Assembly (NCBI RefSeq): GCF_900107535.1
Contig: NZ_FNRA01000007.1
Coordinates: 1 to 64,000, forward strand
Length of the DNA stretch: 64,000 nucleotides
Direction: 5' to 3'
Source: Pedobacter hartonius
Lineage (GTDB): Bacteria > Bacteroidota > Bacteroidia > Sphingobacteriales > Sphingobacteriaceae
Shown: positions 17,501-26,733 of the stretch, one piece after another
Layout of the letters: the number at the start of each line of letters is the position of its first letter
Position numbering within the stretch: position 1 is the stretch's first letter
The notes under the pieces: generated by a model
Seen by the model: the letters and a program-made list of their open reading frames with translations, nothing else
What the model was told of the DNA's origin: nothing
The model's database searches: none
Program-made: the position numbers and the translations under genes

Positions 17501-19679
17501 AGCGCCAGCCCTTTTTCAGATCCTGAAAAATGCGGATAAGGATATAAGTGCGTATGGCCTTTTCATTTTCCAGCTCCGGAAAATCAGGATCTTTGCTCAA
17601 AAAATTAGGATGTGCATAGTCGGTTTCTTTTAATTTCAGCTCTTCCAGTACTTTTTCGGCAATATTGTTAATGTCTAGGCCATCAGATATTTTTTGTGCC
17701 GCCTGATACAAGCCGGCACGAAGGCGTACAGTGGCAATGAAATCGTTGAAATGGCCCGCCTGCAAAGCTGCATCCTGTCGATTGTCGGTAAAACTGAGCA
17801 GCTTTTGATCGGCTGTTTCTGTCTGTTGTTGGAGCAGTGATTTTACAATGCTGTAAGACATGATGGTGGTGGCCGTGCTCCGACCCTCATGCCCCAAGCT
17901 CATTAGTTTGGTGTTTTCGTTGGTTTTTGAATCTTCGTAAAAAATACCAGCCGTAGGATCAACCCTTAACTTTACAGGTAGGAAATAGCCTTTAAGCGGG
18001 TAAATAGGCTGACTGGAGTATTGACCTGTATTATTAAAATAGATCTGACGGGGCATATGCCATTCGTAGTAAGGTCGAAAGGCATTGTTGGCATTATTCA
18101 ACCAGGCTTCGGGCGCTAGGTCCAGTAGGTCATCTTTCCAGAATTCTTCTCCTTCATCCAGTATCAGATAGCCGAAACGAAGATTGTATTCATTCAATTG
18201 ATTTCCGGTTAATTCTTTTTGTGTAAGAACCGTTACCGCTGCTTCAGGATTGCGAGGAAGTAATGTCTGGTTTTTAGTATCTTTTTCTACGCAGATAAAA
18301 TCAATACCAGAATAACGACTGAAAAGGAGCGGATACAATAGTTTTTCACCCTCTTCATCTTTCACATAACGGCCAGATTGAATGGTAATTGTTCGTTGTG
18401 CACGGGATTCGAGCGTAACGGCCACGGTACTTGTTTGCGCAATAAACTGGTGAAACCTAAAGGGAAGATAGGATTTGCGCTGGTGGCGGTTTCTTTCGTT
18501 GAGTTTTTCTGCCCATTGCAATAAATCTGTAATGGTAATCTTTGCTTTGGAAATATCAATTTCAGCAGCTTTTTTTAATGCTTCGGCTATTTCCGGAACA
18601 GATTTGGGCTTTCCGCGTTCGAGCTTACCATGGTTGTCGCTCAGAGCTATTTCTAGCTCCAGCCAATTGCTGAGCGGATGCTGTATAAACGCTGCTTCGT
18701 CTGCGTCTTTATCGATACTATCCATTACTGCATTATGCAGTGTTACAGCATCGGGCAGATTTCCTTCAGTACAGGTTCTTAGTTTTTCATCGATAATCTG
18801 ATCCTGGGTATAAGTGGCGCCAAAAATCTTAGTGGCTACTTTAGCTACAGTCTGCCTTTTCTCTTCAGGGGTACCTTGCGAGGCCATGGTAGCGGAAGTG
18901 CCAATACAAATAAGGATCTGGTCGCAATGATTATGTATTCTTCTAATGAGCATACTCACATCTGCACCCTGTCGTCCTTTGTAAGTATGCAATTCATCAA
19001 ATACTAGATACTTCAAACTTTTCTTCAATGAGGTGCGCAGCCATGATTCTGATGCCCGGGTCATGATCAATTCGAGCATCATGTAGTTGGTCAGGATAAT
19101 ATCTGGTTCTTCCTGTTCTACTTTTTGCCGCTCTTCTGCTTTTTCCTGTCCGGTGTATTTTGCAAATGAGATAGGAAATTCAACTCCGTATGCTTTCTTA
19201 TAATTTTCTGAATACTTCTTGATCTCTTCTTCCTGTGAGTTGATCAATGCATTCATCGGATAAACCAGTATGGCTTTTACACCTTTTGTTTTACCGGATC
19301 CGGCATTAAAAATATCATTGAATATGGTGGATAGATAAGTGAGCGATTTACCGGACCCCGTGCCGGAAGTAACCACAAATCCTTTGCCTTCTAACCCCAT
19401 CCGTAATGCCTCTATCTGATGGTGAAATAACCGGTAATCTCCTAAAGCCCAAGGCAATTGATTATTAATCTTGTTATCGCTTTCAGTTGCCAGATCAGAA
19501 AGTGATTTGCCTTCCACATAAGCAGGGTTGAACTGCACCAACGGTTCTGGAATGAACCCTGCACCTTCAAATGATTGGCTTACCTCTTCCTGGATCCTAG
19601 TATCGGCAATGGATAAAAAAGATTTCAGGTAGTTGCGGTAATCAGATATAATGCTATTGTGCGTTAAGAAAGCATCCAT
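14505..19679 (-). CDS. Giant DEAD/DEAH SF2 helicase (COG1205/DUF1998 type) with probable C-terminal nuclease
   Basis: 1724 residues. The N-terminal DEAD-type core has Walker A SGTGSGKS (105-112), DELH (228-231), GTSATMAS, and a C-lobe with SPTMELGIDIANL and YAQRSGRAGRSGQ (motif VI). The C-terminal third carries the DUF1998 signature (LIYEAAQGSLGILSQL, then SYYNQRHHDILDRH). The zinc-ligand Cys residues that family members usually show just before SYYNQ (ACYDCL pattern) are absent here (RASYEDL). The final about 80 residues (NVDFLY, then VLIFCDGSVHD, then KRKLLKDAGYDVLVWHY) look like a VSR/DUF559-type PD-(D/E)xK nuclease. It could correspond to fused DrmA+DrmB functions or to a DruE-like protein. 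It is followed 1 bp later by the SNF2 helicase. Confidence 0.85.
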   Translation of the reverse strand: MDAFLTHNSIISDYRNYLKSFLSIADTRIQEEVSQSFEGAGFIPEPLVQFNPAYVEGKSLSDLATESDNKINNQLPWALGDYRLFHHQIEALRMGLEGKGFVVTSGTGSGKSLTYLSTIFNDIFNAGSGKTKGVKAILVYPMNALINSQEEEIKKYSENYKKAYGVEFPISFAKYTGQEKAEERQKVEQEEPDIILTNYMMLELIMTRASESWLRTSLKKSLKYLVFDELHTYKGRQGADVSMLIRRIHNHCDQILICIGTSATMASQGTPEEKRQTVAKVATKIFGATYTQDQIIDEKLRTCTEGNLPDAVTLHNAVMDSIDKDADEAAFIQHPLSNWLELEIALSDNHGKLERGKPKSVPEIAEALKKAAEIDISKAKITITDLLQWAEKLNERNRHQRKSYLPFRFHQFIAQTSTVAVTLESRAQRTITIQSGRYVKDEEGEKLLYPLLFSRYSGIDFICVEKDTKNQTLLPRNPEAAVTVLTQKELTGNQLNEYNLRFGYLILDEGEEFWKDDLLDLAPEAWLNNANNAFRPYYEWHMPRQIYFNNTGQYSSQPIYPLKGYFLPVKLRVDPTAGIFYEDSKTNENTKLMSLGHEGRSTATTIMSYSIVKSLLQQQTETADQKLLSFTDNRQDAALQAGHFNDFIATVRLRAGLYQAAQKISDGLDINNIAEKVLEELKLKETDYAHPNFLSKDPDFPELENEKAIRTYILIRIFQDLKKGWRYTLPNLEQTALLQVDYNRLDKLISLDEKFRGLQLLDQAAPEKRRHILIQLLNYFRTNFSIYHRYLSEEITEVENLLRNRLDENKLWGLDHNEKIDRPTYLVSAIPGRSTQRGVYFASMGSRSGIGKFFKREFREAGLTWLNQDDFREYIEQLCDLLVSTTFLIKQENLRGERGVINGYLLRSDCLRWQAGDGNTVSTDDTRMNTYRPLKLSPNPFFKELYQTNFQQFGRELMGREHTGQLNAETRIQREEQFRSGKLASLYCSPTMELGIDIANLNIVHMRNVPPNPANYAQRSGRAGRSGQTAVVITYCSAWSPHDRHYFKEAGKMVAGAVVPPRIDLANEELLSSHFNAFILMELALKEVKVSVSALLDINNDQVITIKAAILASIDHGVQTQKGRWITEFKKIMQTIAPDLDKTSWYTDNWLEHKTGTFKTAFIKAFDRWIHLYKAARKMINEARAILDDVTIKQDSDLNKDAKRRHNAGLKQVELLLNDSNRESGSESEFYVFRYLAAEGFLPGYNFTRLPVRTFVGYKHASQGEYISRAKGVALREFAPQNILYHNGSKYEVNRMNLLNPEELQRKIKISHSTGYAFLDDEAEWANNDPITHIELKGGNMEYKRNLIELSESEARPRERISCIEEERSSKGYKIEEYFHYTSGIENCKQSVIKKSGAELLKLIYGQSTDLISLNRQARRATSEGFALDTRNGKWLTQKELENPDTLAAKRDVLLFVKETADTLYLQPLANLQLSPAQTISLSYALKRAIEIKYQVESSEIGISIMGNSDAPNLLIYEAAQGSLGILSQLVADPTQLKDLFATAYQAMHFDPESRTETSYGQTLPRASYEDLLSYYNQRHHDILDRHCIKEPLQHLMDCDISPLNEGNDYEQQYQALLQAYDKNSHSELPLLKHLYQNKLALPNKAQVNMDDYYINVDFLYNTTNGPVLIFCDGSVHDESIVQAQDEHKRKLLKDAGYDVLVWHYLTPIEEFINTRKDIFRKQG

Positions 19680-19901
19680 ATGGTTAGTTTATATTAAAGT
19701 TCTTAATTGTAACATCAAATGCATCGGCTTAAAGCATTTTCACCTTAGCAGCAAAAGCATAACCCACTGGTATAGTTCTCCCTACAAATAAAGGTGCTTG
19801 CAATTATGATATAAATTTTTAAAACATGCAATTTAGCATTTTAATTAAGTAATACTGCTTTTGTAATTCACGAAACCAAAGCATCTCTTATGTATTAGTT
19901 C

Positions 19902-22900
19902 CTAAGCGTTATATAATTCTTTTGCTAACTCGCTAAAATAATTACACCCTTTCCATAAGCTTACATTTCCAATGACATAAAACCGTCTTTTTGCTCTTGT
20001 CAACGCCACGTTAAGCATGTTCGGTTTTTTTGATGCCCAAGCTCTGGCACCAGGTTTTGTCGGATCACTTCCCAAAACAAGAAATACGATATCGGCCTCC
20101 TTGCCTTGAAAGGTATGGATGGTACCACAGCGTACCAGTCTGTTGCCTCTGAAGATCTCAGCGCATTTGTCTGCTACCGATTTAAACGGAGAAATGACAA
20201 ATATTTCTGATCCTGTATTTTTCAACAGTGTAATCTTTTCCGACAACAGTTTCATTTCTTCACTAATTACGTGTTTGTTCTCTACCGTTGTTCCTTTAAC
20301 ATCAAACCATGTAGAAGCACCCAATTTACAATCAAAAGGAACATCAGGCATAACTTTTACCATTTGCCCGTTGTAGGCAATCTTATTCGCTATATCGAAC
20401 ATAGGGTTGTTACACCTTCGGTGGGCACGCAATGGAAAGCCTGTCCAGGCAGCTCCCTCGTCTTGCTCACCAAGCCAGGCTCCAAGAGGAGACACTCGAT
20501 CGGCCAAGGTCTGAACAGAATTCTGGAGGGGCGACCATAAGAGATCAGTATGGTAAATGTCGCTCAGCATCTTTACCAGTTTAGAATTGACACTTACTAC
20601 GGGTTCTATCTGCAAGGGGTCGCCAATGATAATATTCTTTTGACAACGGTTAATGATTCCCGCTGCCGACTGCGGGGTAGCCTGTCCAGCCTCATCTATC
20701 AATAGCCAACCAATACTCTCTTTTCCCATCGATTGAAATAGCCTGGATACGGATGCCAGTGTGGTAGAAACTACAGGGACACAAAAAAAGAAGGTTTTCC
20801 ATAGGTTTTCCGCTACATCAGCACTTACAATAACCTTTCCGTCGAGGTATTCCATGAACAAATTCAGGTTATTCCAAAACGGTTTGGCATGACTCAGTAT
20901 AGCATATTCATGCAGTTTAAGACTAAGAAGAAATATATTGGAGCGTAGTGTATTAATTTTTACACTGGACCAGGGGCTGGCTTTATGGAGGGCATCTTTA
21001 TCATCGAAATAGTTTTGTACCTGATTTTCATCAGGAATATTCTCCAACGGGATCTCATACCGTTCATGCAACTCTTTCTTCAGATTTTGGTACTTGACTA
21101 GCCGGTTTTTGATCGTTTCTACAAGCCTTGTTTTTTCGCCAATCTGAACAACTGTCGATTTTATGTTTTGCACAAGACTATCCAGTTCCTGTTGTATACC
21201 GATTAGTTTTTGGGTATTTTCGGCAAGGCTCGATAAATACATTGTTTCTGTTTCTTTCCATCGTTTGTAAGCCAGTGTCTTAAGTATCTTTTGAATAAAA
21301 AACCAGCTGGGTTTAGCCTTTTGATGCAGCGCAAGGCTTTGCTGTAGCGACAAAATGCGAGCGCTTATTGCCTGAAGATCATTGTTTAGGATTTGTTCGG
21401 TTTCCTCCAGCTTTGTCTTGTTCTTTGTAAGGTTCTTAAGTGCCTTCTGTTCGGTAGGGTGCGATTCAAGATCGTCAAGGTACTGGCCTAACAAGACATG
21501 AAAGGTCGTCGCCTCCTTTCTGAATTTTTCAAATTGACCCAGCAGTTCTGTTAGTTCGTTTGCTGTCTTATCAAAGAGATCACTGTTTTCAACAGTTTTA
21601 TCATTTTCCTTGTTATATTGAAAAGACAGAAACTTCATGAATCCCATCCTTTCTTCACTTGGATACCAAAAGTTTTTCTTAAAGGTCTGTTTGTTCTCTG
21701 CATTGCCAAGAGCCGCAGCGAGTAGGCCCCAACTGTCGCCTTCGATGAGATCTTTTGACTGATTTACAAAATAATTGGCCTGCGGAAAATGATGCCTGTC
21801 AATTTTACTTGCTGAAGGCAGTTCCTTTGATATATTCTCTACAGCAGCATTGTTATTGCTCGCAACCACAATCCCTGCATCTGAAAAGATATCTGCATTA
21901 GGCTCGTAATGGTGGAACGTAAAATCGGGTCTTTCTATTTTCTGCCAGGTTCCGAAAAGTTTCTTATTGCCTTTTTTAAGCAGTTTTTGCGCTCGCATTA
22001 CAATTACTTCCGCAACAATATCCGACAGTAGCGTTGTTTTTCCCGTGCCTGGAGGTCCATTAACGCCTAACATGCCGTCGGTATTTCTTAGCGTCGACAG
22101 GCAAGTGGCTACCGCTCCAAACTGTGCACTATACAGGCCATGGTTAGGATCGGATGGCCATCGCCCTGCTGGCATATCTTTAGGATCTAGTTTGCTCCAA
22201 AACGCATTTACATCTGTCAACAAATCGGTCCTTTTAAGATCGGATATTTCTTTAGTCAACATTTGCTGCAATCCTTTTCCATGTTTTTTTTGACTAGCGA
22301 TAAGTTCATTAAGATCCTTAAGGTAGAAGCTGTTTAAGAAGGCGGTATCCGGTTTGGCATGCCTAGACAATCTAAATGATTTGATAAATACGAATTGCTC
22401 CCAATCCAGGTCTTTAATTTCCGCCCCTTCTAACACCTTGAGTTCTCTGTCCAAATGCCCCCAATTAATTGTAGTGGTGCACAGGTCTTCAAGGCGTTCG
22501 GCTGCCGGATTGATACCAAACCTGTCTCGAAAAGCATGCTGTACTTTTTCGAGTTCAGCATCGATCAGGGATAGTGGTTTGTTGTTCTGAAGACATAACA
22601 GACCATGAATATAAGATGCCTGGATATAGCCGTTATCTGAACTGCAGCGCCCCTCTTCATCAACTATCAAGGCTGCCAGACATGTATCCCCGCTTATCCT
22701 TTCTTCCCATTTCTCTTCTTCTGAAGGAATATAGGAGATCGCCTTTTCAATTTTAGTGGTGATATCCTGCTTGGGGATCTTGCCTAAAAAGATTATATGA
22801 TGCCATTTGAGGTCTTTTTCATTTTCACGCGGGAGCTCCCAAGGCAACTGTGCCCCGGATTGGAAAGGTTTCGCTTCTGTAGGCAGATCCGGAAGGTTGA

Positions 22901-22952
22901 ATACTTCGATAGCTCTCCAGAAACTTAATATCGCTTTTTGGTCTGCTGACAT
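19902..22952 (-). CDS. UPF1-like superfamily 1 helicase
   Basis: 1016 residues. An N-terminal region of about 290 residues with no recognised fold is followed by Walker A GVNGPPGTGKTTLLS (about 296-310), a long insertion with strong coiled-coil character (about 470-650), Walker B LLIDEAGQATPQSA, motif V TIHTFQGKEADIVFLVLG and motif VI LNVALTRAKRRFYVIG. This is the DNA2/NAM7/UPF1 arrangement. It is the first gene of the leftward defence cluster, separated by 222 bp from the giant helicase, so it may have its own transcription unit. Likely role: 5'-3' translocation or unwinding of nucleic acid in defence. It is not a standard DISARM component. Confidence 0.85.
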   Translation of the reverse strand: MSADQKAILSFWRAIEVFNLPDLPTEAKPFQSGAQLPWELPRENEKDLKWHHIIFLGKIPKQDITTKIEKAISYIPSEEEKWEERISGDTCLAALIVDEEGRCSSDNGYIQASYIHGLLCLQNNKPLSLIDAELEKVQHAFRDRFGINPAAERLEDLCTTTINWGHLDRELKVLEGAEIKDLDWEQFVFIKSFRLSRHAKPDTAFLNSFYLKDLNELIASQKKHGKGLQQMLTKEISDLKRTDLLTDVNAFWSKLDPKDMPAGRWPSDPNHGLYSAQFGAVATCLSTLRNTDGMLGVNGPPGTGKTTLLSDIVAEVIVMRAQKLLKKGNKKLFGTWQKIERPDFTFHHYEPNADIFSDAGIVVASNNNAAVENISKELPSASKIDRHHFPQANYFVNQSKDLIEGDSWGLLAAALGNAENKQTFKKNFWYPSEERMGFMKFLSFQYNKENDKTVENSDLFDKTANELTELLGQFEKFRKEATTFHVLLGQYLDDLESHPTEQKALKNLTKNKTKLEETEQILNNDLQAISARILSLQQSLALHQKAKPSWFFIQKILKTLAYKRWKETETMYLSSLAENTQKLIGIQQELDSLVQNIKSTVVQIGEKTRLVETIKNRLVKYQNLKKELHERYEIPLENIPDENQVQNYFDDKDALHKASPWSSVKINTLRSNIFLLSLKLHEYAILSHAKPFWNNLNLFMEYLDGKVIVSADVAENLWKTFFFCVPVVSTTLASVSRLFQSMGKESIGWLLIDEAGQATPQSAAGIINRCQKNIIIGDPLQIEPVVSVNSKLVKMLSDIYHTDLLWSPLQNSVQTLADRVSPLGAWLGEQDEGAAWTGFPLRAHRRCNNPMFDIANKIAYNGQMVKVMPDVPFDCKLGASTWFDVKGTTVENKHVISEEMKLLSEKITLLKNTGSEIFVISPFKSVADKCAEIFRGNRLVRCGTIHTFQGKEADIVFLVLGSDPTKPGARAWASKKPNMLNVALTRAKRRFYVIGNVSLWKGCNYFSELAKELYNA

Positions 22953-23097
22953 AAAATATGGCTTTGCTTTCGTAAGTATAAAGTATTATTTTTAAATGGC
23001 ATTACGGACCAAACGGAATTTGCTAAATAGATAGTTCAGAACTGATTAAGATTATGGAAAATCACCTCTAAAAGCATCTTTCCTTAAACACTTAGCC

Positions 23098-24720
23098 ATG
23101 CAAACGGCATGTCTTTATATCAGGGTCAGTACAGACGAACAGGCTCAAAAAGGCTTCTCCCAGCGAAGTCAGGAAGAACGTTTGCTCAAATATTGTTTGT
23201 TATGCGATATTCAAGTCGTTGAGACTATTTTCGAAGACTTTTCCGCTAAAACCTTTAATAGGCCACAATGGACAAAGTTGATAGCAAAATGGCGCAGCAA
23301 CAGATTAAGTTTACCATCTATGGTGCTATTTACCAAATGGGACAGGTTCAGCAGAAACATTGCTGATGCTTACTTCATGATTGGAAAGCTACAGAAATTA
23401 TCTGTTCAGCCACAGGCCATAGAACAGATGCTGGATTTCACTATCCCGGAACATAAGATTATGCTTGCAGTATATCTTGCAGCAGCAGAGGTAGAGAATG
23501 ATCGCCTAGCACTAAACGTAAGCCAGGGGATGCATAAAGCAAAAGCAGAAGGACGTTGGCCCGGCAGAGCTCCGATTGGCTATTCAAACAGGATAACAGC
23601 TATGGGGGAAAAATATATCACTCCTCATGAACCGGAATCAACAATGATCAGGAAGGCTTTCGAAGCCATAGCTGCGAATACATTTAGCACACATTATATC
23701 TACCAGCAAGCCGTCCTTCATGGATTGAAATGCAGCAGAAGCCATTTCTGGGAGTTGATTAGGAATCCAGTCTATTGTGGCAGAGTATTGGTCCCACAAT
23801 TCGGCAAAGAAAAACAACATATAGTCAAAGGACTGCATGAAAAACTCATTTCGGTTGTATTGTTTGAGCAGGTCCAGGATATCCTTAATGCGAAAGGCAG
23901 GACTAAAAGACCACGAACTGAAGTTCCAGATCAAATGCCTTTACGCGGATTTCTTTTATGCCCTGTATGCAATAAAACACTTACAGGCAGTGCTTCAAAA
24001 GGGCATACCAAACGATATTTTTATTATCACTGTTCCGGTAAATGCGGTTTTCGAGCAAGGGCAGATTTCGTGAACGAAAAATTCCAATCGTTATTGGGAC
24101 AACTTAGAGCGAAAGATCTGTACGTGGACTTATACCGAAAAATAGTGGAAGATATCCATCATGAAATAACCTTAAAGCATTCCGTCGAACAAACCAGAAT
24201 TTCCAAAAGTATAGAGAATGCAATTGAGCGAACCATTAAGGCAAAGGACCTGTTATATCGTGGAGACATAGACTTTGATGACTTCACACTCATTAAAGAA
24301 AGCTGTAGTAAAAGGATAAACGAGGGTTGTAAAGAATTACAAAAGTGCGCTACTCTATCTGCAGAAACTAATAAAAATATTAACGAGCATGTCAATCTGC
24401 TTTCCAGAATAAACAAAATATATGAGTCCGCTGATGTGTTGGGCAAGCGGCATCTGTTATTACTATTCATTCCAGAAAAAATCATTCTGGACAAAGAACA
24501 TTTTGAACTGGTTTCTACAGAGCCGGTACATACAATCTATAATCTCAAAAAACCTCACTATAGCATTTTATGTGACACAATAGATGTGGATGTTCCTATA
24601 GAAAATATCAATCAGTATTTGAAAATTCTTCAATCTCAAAAGAGTTCGATAAATTCCGAAAAAGCATTGGATATAATTGCTTTTATGAGGAAACTCGCGT
24701 TATTTACAATAATGCATTAG
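23098..24720 (+). CDS. Large serine recombinase (site-specific integrase) 2
   Basis: 540 residues with the same layout as the recombinase at 3786. Ser11 lies in LYIRVSTDEQ, the block FTKWDRFSRN is conserved, and a recombinase domain is followed by a zinc ribbon (CPVCNKTL ... CSGKCGFRARADF, about 290-325) and a helical tail. Its orientation is the same as that of copy 1, and together they bracket the defence cluster. Moderate divergence by eye argues against a recent duplication, so it may belong to an independent or older element. No small coupled gene precedes it, unlike copy 1. Confidence 0.92.
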   Translation: MQTACLYIRVSTDEQAQKGFSQRSQEERLLKYCLLCDIQVVETIFEDFSAKTFNRPQWTKLIAKWRSNRLSLPSMVLFTKWDRFSRNIADAYFMIGKLQKLSVQPQAIEQMLDFTIPEHKIMLAVYLAAAEVENDRLALNVSQGMHKAKAEGRWPGRAPIGYSNRITAMGEKYITPHEPESTMIRKAFEAIAANTFSTHYIYQQAVLHGLKCSRSHFWELIRNPVYCGRVLVPQFGKEKQHIVKGLHEKLISVVLFEQVQDILNAKGRTKRPRTEVPDQMPLRGFLLCPVCNKTLTGSASKGHTKRYFYYHCSGKCGFRARADFVNEKFQSLLGQLRAKDLYVDLYRKIVEDIHHEITLKHSVEQTRISKSIENAIERTIKAKDLLYRGDIDFDDFTLIKESCSKRINEGCKELQKCATLSAETNKNINEHVNLLSRINKIYESADVLGKRHLLLLFIPEKIILDKEHFELVSTEPVHTIYNLKKPHYSILCDTIDVDVPIENINQYLKILQSQKSSINSEKALDIIAFMRKLALFTIMH

Positions 24721-24733
24721 AAAGAACTAATGC

Positions 24734-24757
24734 ATGTTTTATAAAACATTGTTTTTC
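24734..24757 (+). terminator. Palindrome plus T-run after serine recombinase 2
   Basis: ATGTTTTATAAAACAT (24734-24749) is a perfect 16-bp palindrome 13 bp after the recombinase stop, followed by TGTTTTT. It is a weak terminator or a protein-binding site. The rest of 24750-24976 contains no gene. Confidence 0.4.
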
Positions 24758-24976
24758 AGCAAGTTAAAAAAGTTCGATTCTCGTAAGCCCATCTACCCTG
24801 AAAAGTCGAACTCTTTACGCCTAATAACGCCACAAATAGACGCAACTATCAATATATCAATCATATATGATTAAAAATAGTTTTTAGTTCGGTTAAAGAA
24901 CTCATTAGGTAACATTCCGCTTTTAAATCCTACATTTTTATACAATAAATTGATTATCAGGACATTATTAATAAAA

Positions 24977-25010
24977 AACAGGCAAAACGTCAATTGACAT
25001 TTTGCCTGTT
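24977..25010 (-). terminator. Displaced tRNA-Arg terminator beside attL
   Basis: AACAGGCAAAA (24977-24987) pairs with TTTTGCCTGTT (25000-25010), and the inner GTCAATTGAC extends the stem past one mismatch. On the minus strand it is followed by a run of T. It lies four bases beyond the attL copy of the tRNA 3' end, so it is probably the original terminator of the tRNA gene, now separated from it by the 8-kb element. Confidence 0.7.
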
Positions 25011-25014
25011 AATA

Positions 25015-25027
25015 GTGGTCCCGACGA
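25015..25027. repeat. attL: 13-bp copy of the tRNA-Arg 3' end
   Basis: GTGGTCCCGACGA is identical to 33053-33065. It comprises the acceptor-stem 3' strand and discriminator of the tRNA on the minus strand plus adjacent bases. It has no tRNA body to its right, so it is a remnant left by integration. Confidence 0.8.
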
Positions 25028-25234
25028 ATATCTCTTAAAATATATAGTCATGCCAAACATAACAAAGGCTAACAAAGCTCCTTATGTGGCTCAAATTCCC
25101 ACTCAACTTTTTAGCTAAATATGGCATGTTATAGCAATAATAAGCAAATATTTTATTGTATGGAAAATTGTATGTAGATTTGATAACTAATTGATTATTA
25201 ATATATTATAATAAATAAATTAAATAAATATTAT

Positions 25235-26497
25235 ATGGCAATAAATGCAGTTCCTAAACTGGAAAAACGAAGGGACAAAAATACAGGTATGGTCATTTCT
25301 AAAAATGTCCCTATTCTAATAGACGTTACATTTGATAGTAAACGGCTGTGGCTCCAAACTGGTGAACGGATTGATGAAAATAAGTGGGATGTAAAGAACA
25401 ATAGAGTAAAGCCATCCGTTACTGGAAGTGTTGAAATAAACAACCTTATTAAAACGAAATGTGAAGAAATACTAAAGATATATAGGGAAGCAAAATTAAT
25501 GGGGAAAGAAGTTACTGTTGCCTATATAAGAAATGGAACAAAGGTTAGTATTCCCACAACAAACAAAAACATATGGCAACTTTATGATGAATTTATAGAG
25601 GGTTATAAAATAAAACATTCACCAAACACGGTTAAAGTATTAAACACCAACAAAAAGCATTTTTTAAACTTCTCAAAAAAAATAAAGTTAAACTTCGATT
25701 TTAATATAATTGATAATTCATTGCTGAACAAATATGTCGAGTATTTGCAAAAAGATTTAAATCACACAAACAACACTATTGCCAAAGTTATAAAAGTCTT
25801 GAAACGCTTTTTAAATTGGGCTACCCAATCAGGATATAATAAAAATTTGGCTTACAACCTTTATAAGACCCAGTCATTCCTTCCAGAAATAATCATTTTA
25901 AATGGTGAAGAACTATCTGATTTATACAATTTCGAGTTTAATAATACTACATATAATCAGGTAAGGGATGTTTTTGTTTTTTGTTCAATGACATGTATGA
26001 GATATTCTGATGTGAAAGCATTAAAAAAAACAGACATTAATGACGGCTACATAAAAATTACATCCATTAAAACGAAAACTTCTACTGAAATACCATTAAT
26101 AGATGATGCAAAAGTTATATTAAATCGGAATATAAACCCCTATAGTACATATGCTTTACCTGTAATTTCAAATCAGAAAATGAATGATTACTTAAAGGTC
26201 GTATGCAAAATCGCTGGACTTAATAGGATGGTTACAAAGGTTACTTATAGAGGCTATGAGAAAATAGAGACAACTCAACCCCTTCATGAAGTTGTTACCA
26301 CTCACTTTGGAAGAAAAACGTGTATTTCATTTTTATTTTATATGGGCTTAGATAGTGAATTGATACGAGCAATTAGTAATCATAAGAGTATCTCATCCTT
26401 TGCCCGCTATAACAAAATAGCAATAGAACATAAATCAAGAGAGATGAAAAAAGCCTTTGAGGATTTTGGTAAAATCAAATTCGAAAAACTAGCTTGA
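25235..26497 (+). CDS. Tyrosine integrase of the tRNA-Arg element
   Basis: 420 residues. An N-terminal Arm-like region of Bacteroidota integrases (about 10-100) is followed by a SAM-like domain (about 110-200) and a catalytic domain with Arg256 (TCMRYSDVK), His357-x2-Arg360 (THFGRKTC), Asn382-His383 (SNHKS) and Tyr392 (FARYNKI). His-Arg and the nucleophile are all present. Its position next to attL and orientation into the element are typical for the integrase of a tRNA-targeted island. It differs clearly from the recombinase at 5551. Confidence 0.92.
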   Translation: MAINAVPKLEKRRDKNTGMVISKNVPILIDVTFDSKRLWLQTGERIDENKWDVKNNRVKPSVTGSVEINNLIKTKCEEILKIYREAKLMGKEVTVAYIRNGTKVSIPTTNKNIWQLYDEFIEGYKIKHSPNTVKVLNTNKKHFLNFSKKIKLNFDFNIIDNSLLNKYVEYLQKDLNHTNNTIAKVIKVLKRFLNWATQSGYNKNLAYNLYKTQSFLPEIIILNGEELSDLYNFEFNNTTYNQVRDVFVFCSMTCMRYSDVKALKKTDINDGYIKITSIKTKTSTEIPLIDDAKVILNRNINPYSTYALPVISNQKMNDYLKVVCKIAGLNRMVTKVTYRGYEKIETTQPLHEVVTTHFGRKTCISFLFYMGLDSELIRAISNHKSISSFARYNKIAIEHKSREMKKAFEDFGKIKFEKLA

Positions 26498-26733
26498 CAC
26501 ATACACAAAAAAACCTTACCTTTACAAAATATAAATAATTGATAATTAAATAGCTATATAGTTATAATTATAATATTGCTGAAATAATAAATAATTGGTG
26601 CCTCTGGCCGCTATAATACCTTCTATAATTTAGACTAATCCTTAGTCAACGTAATAATTTTAATATAATAATTGATGGCCACAATTCATGAACTCTAGGC
26701 CTAGGTTCAATTTTTTGATTTAAAATTAATCCA

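Noticed and set aside
7861..22952. Calling the cluster canonical DISARM or BREX
   Set aside because: No separate drmB/drmC, pglZ, brxC or brxL gene is visible, and an extra UPF1-like helicase is present. The similarity is partial, so only a related or hybrid system is claimed.
24771..24784. AGTTCGATTCTCGT matches the T-arm of tRNA-Arg and could be an att remnant of the serine-recombinase island
   Set aside because: It is inverted relative to tRNA-Arg, is not followed by its acceptor strand, and the T-loop core is common to all tRNAs, so 14 bp is not enough to claim a remnant.
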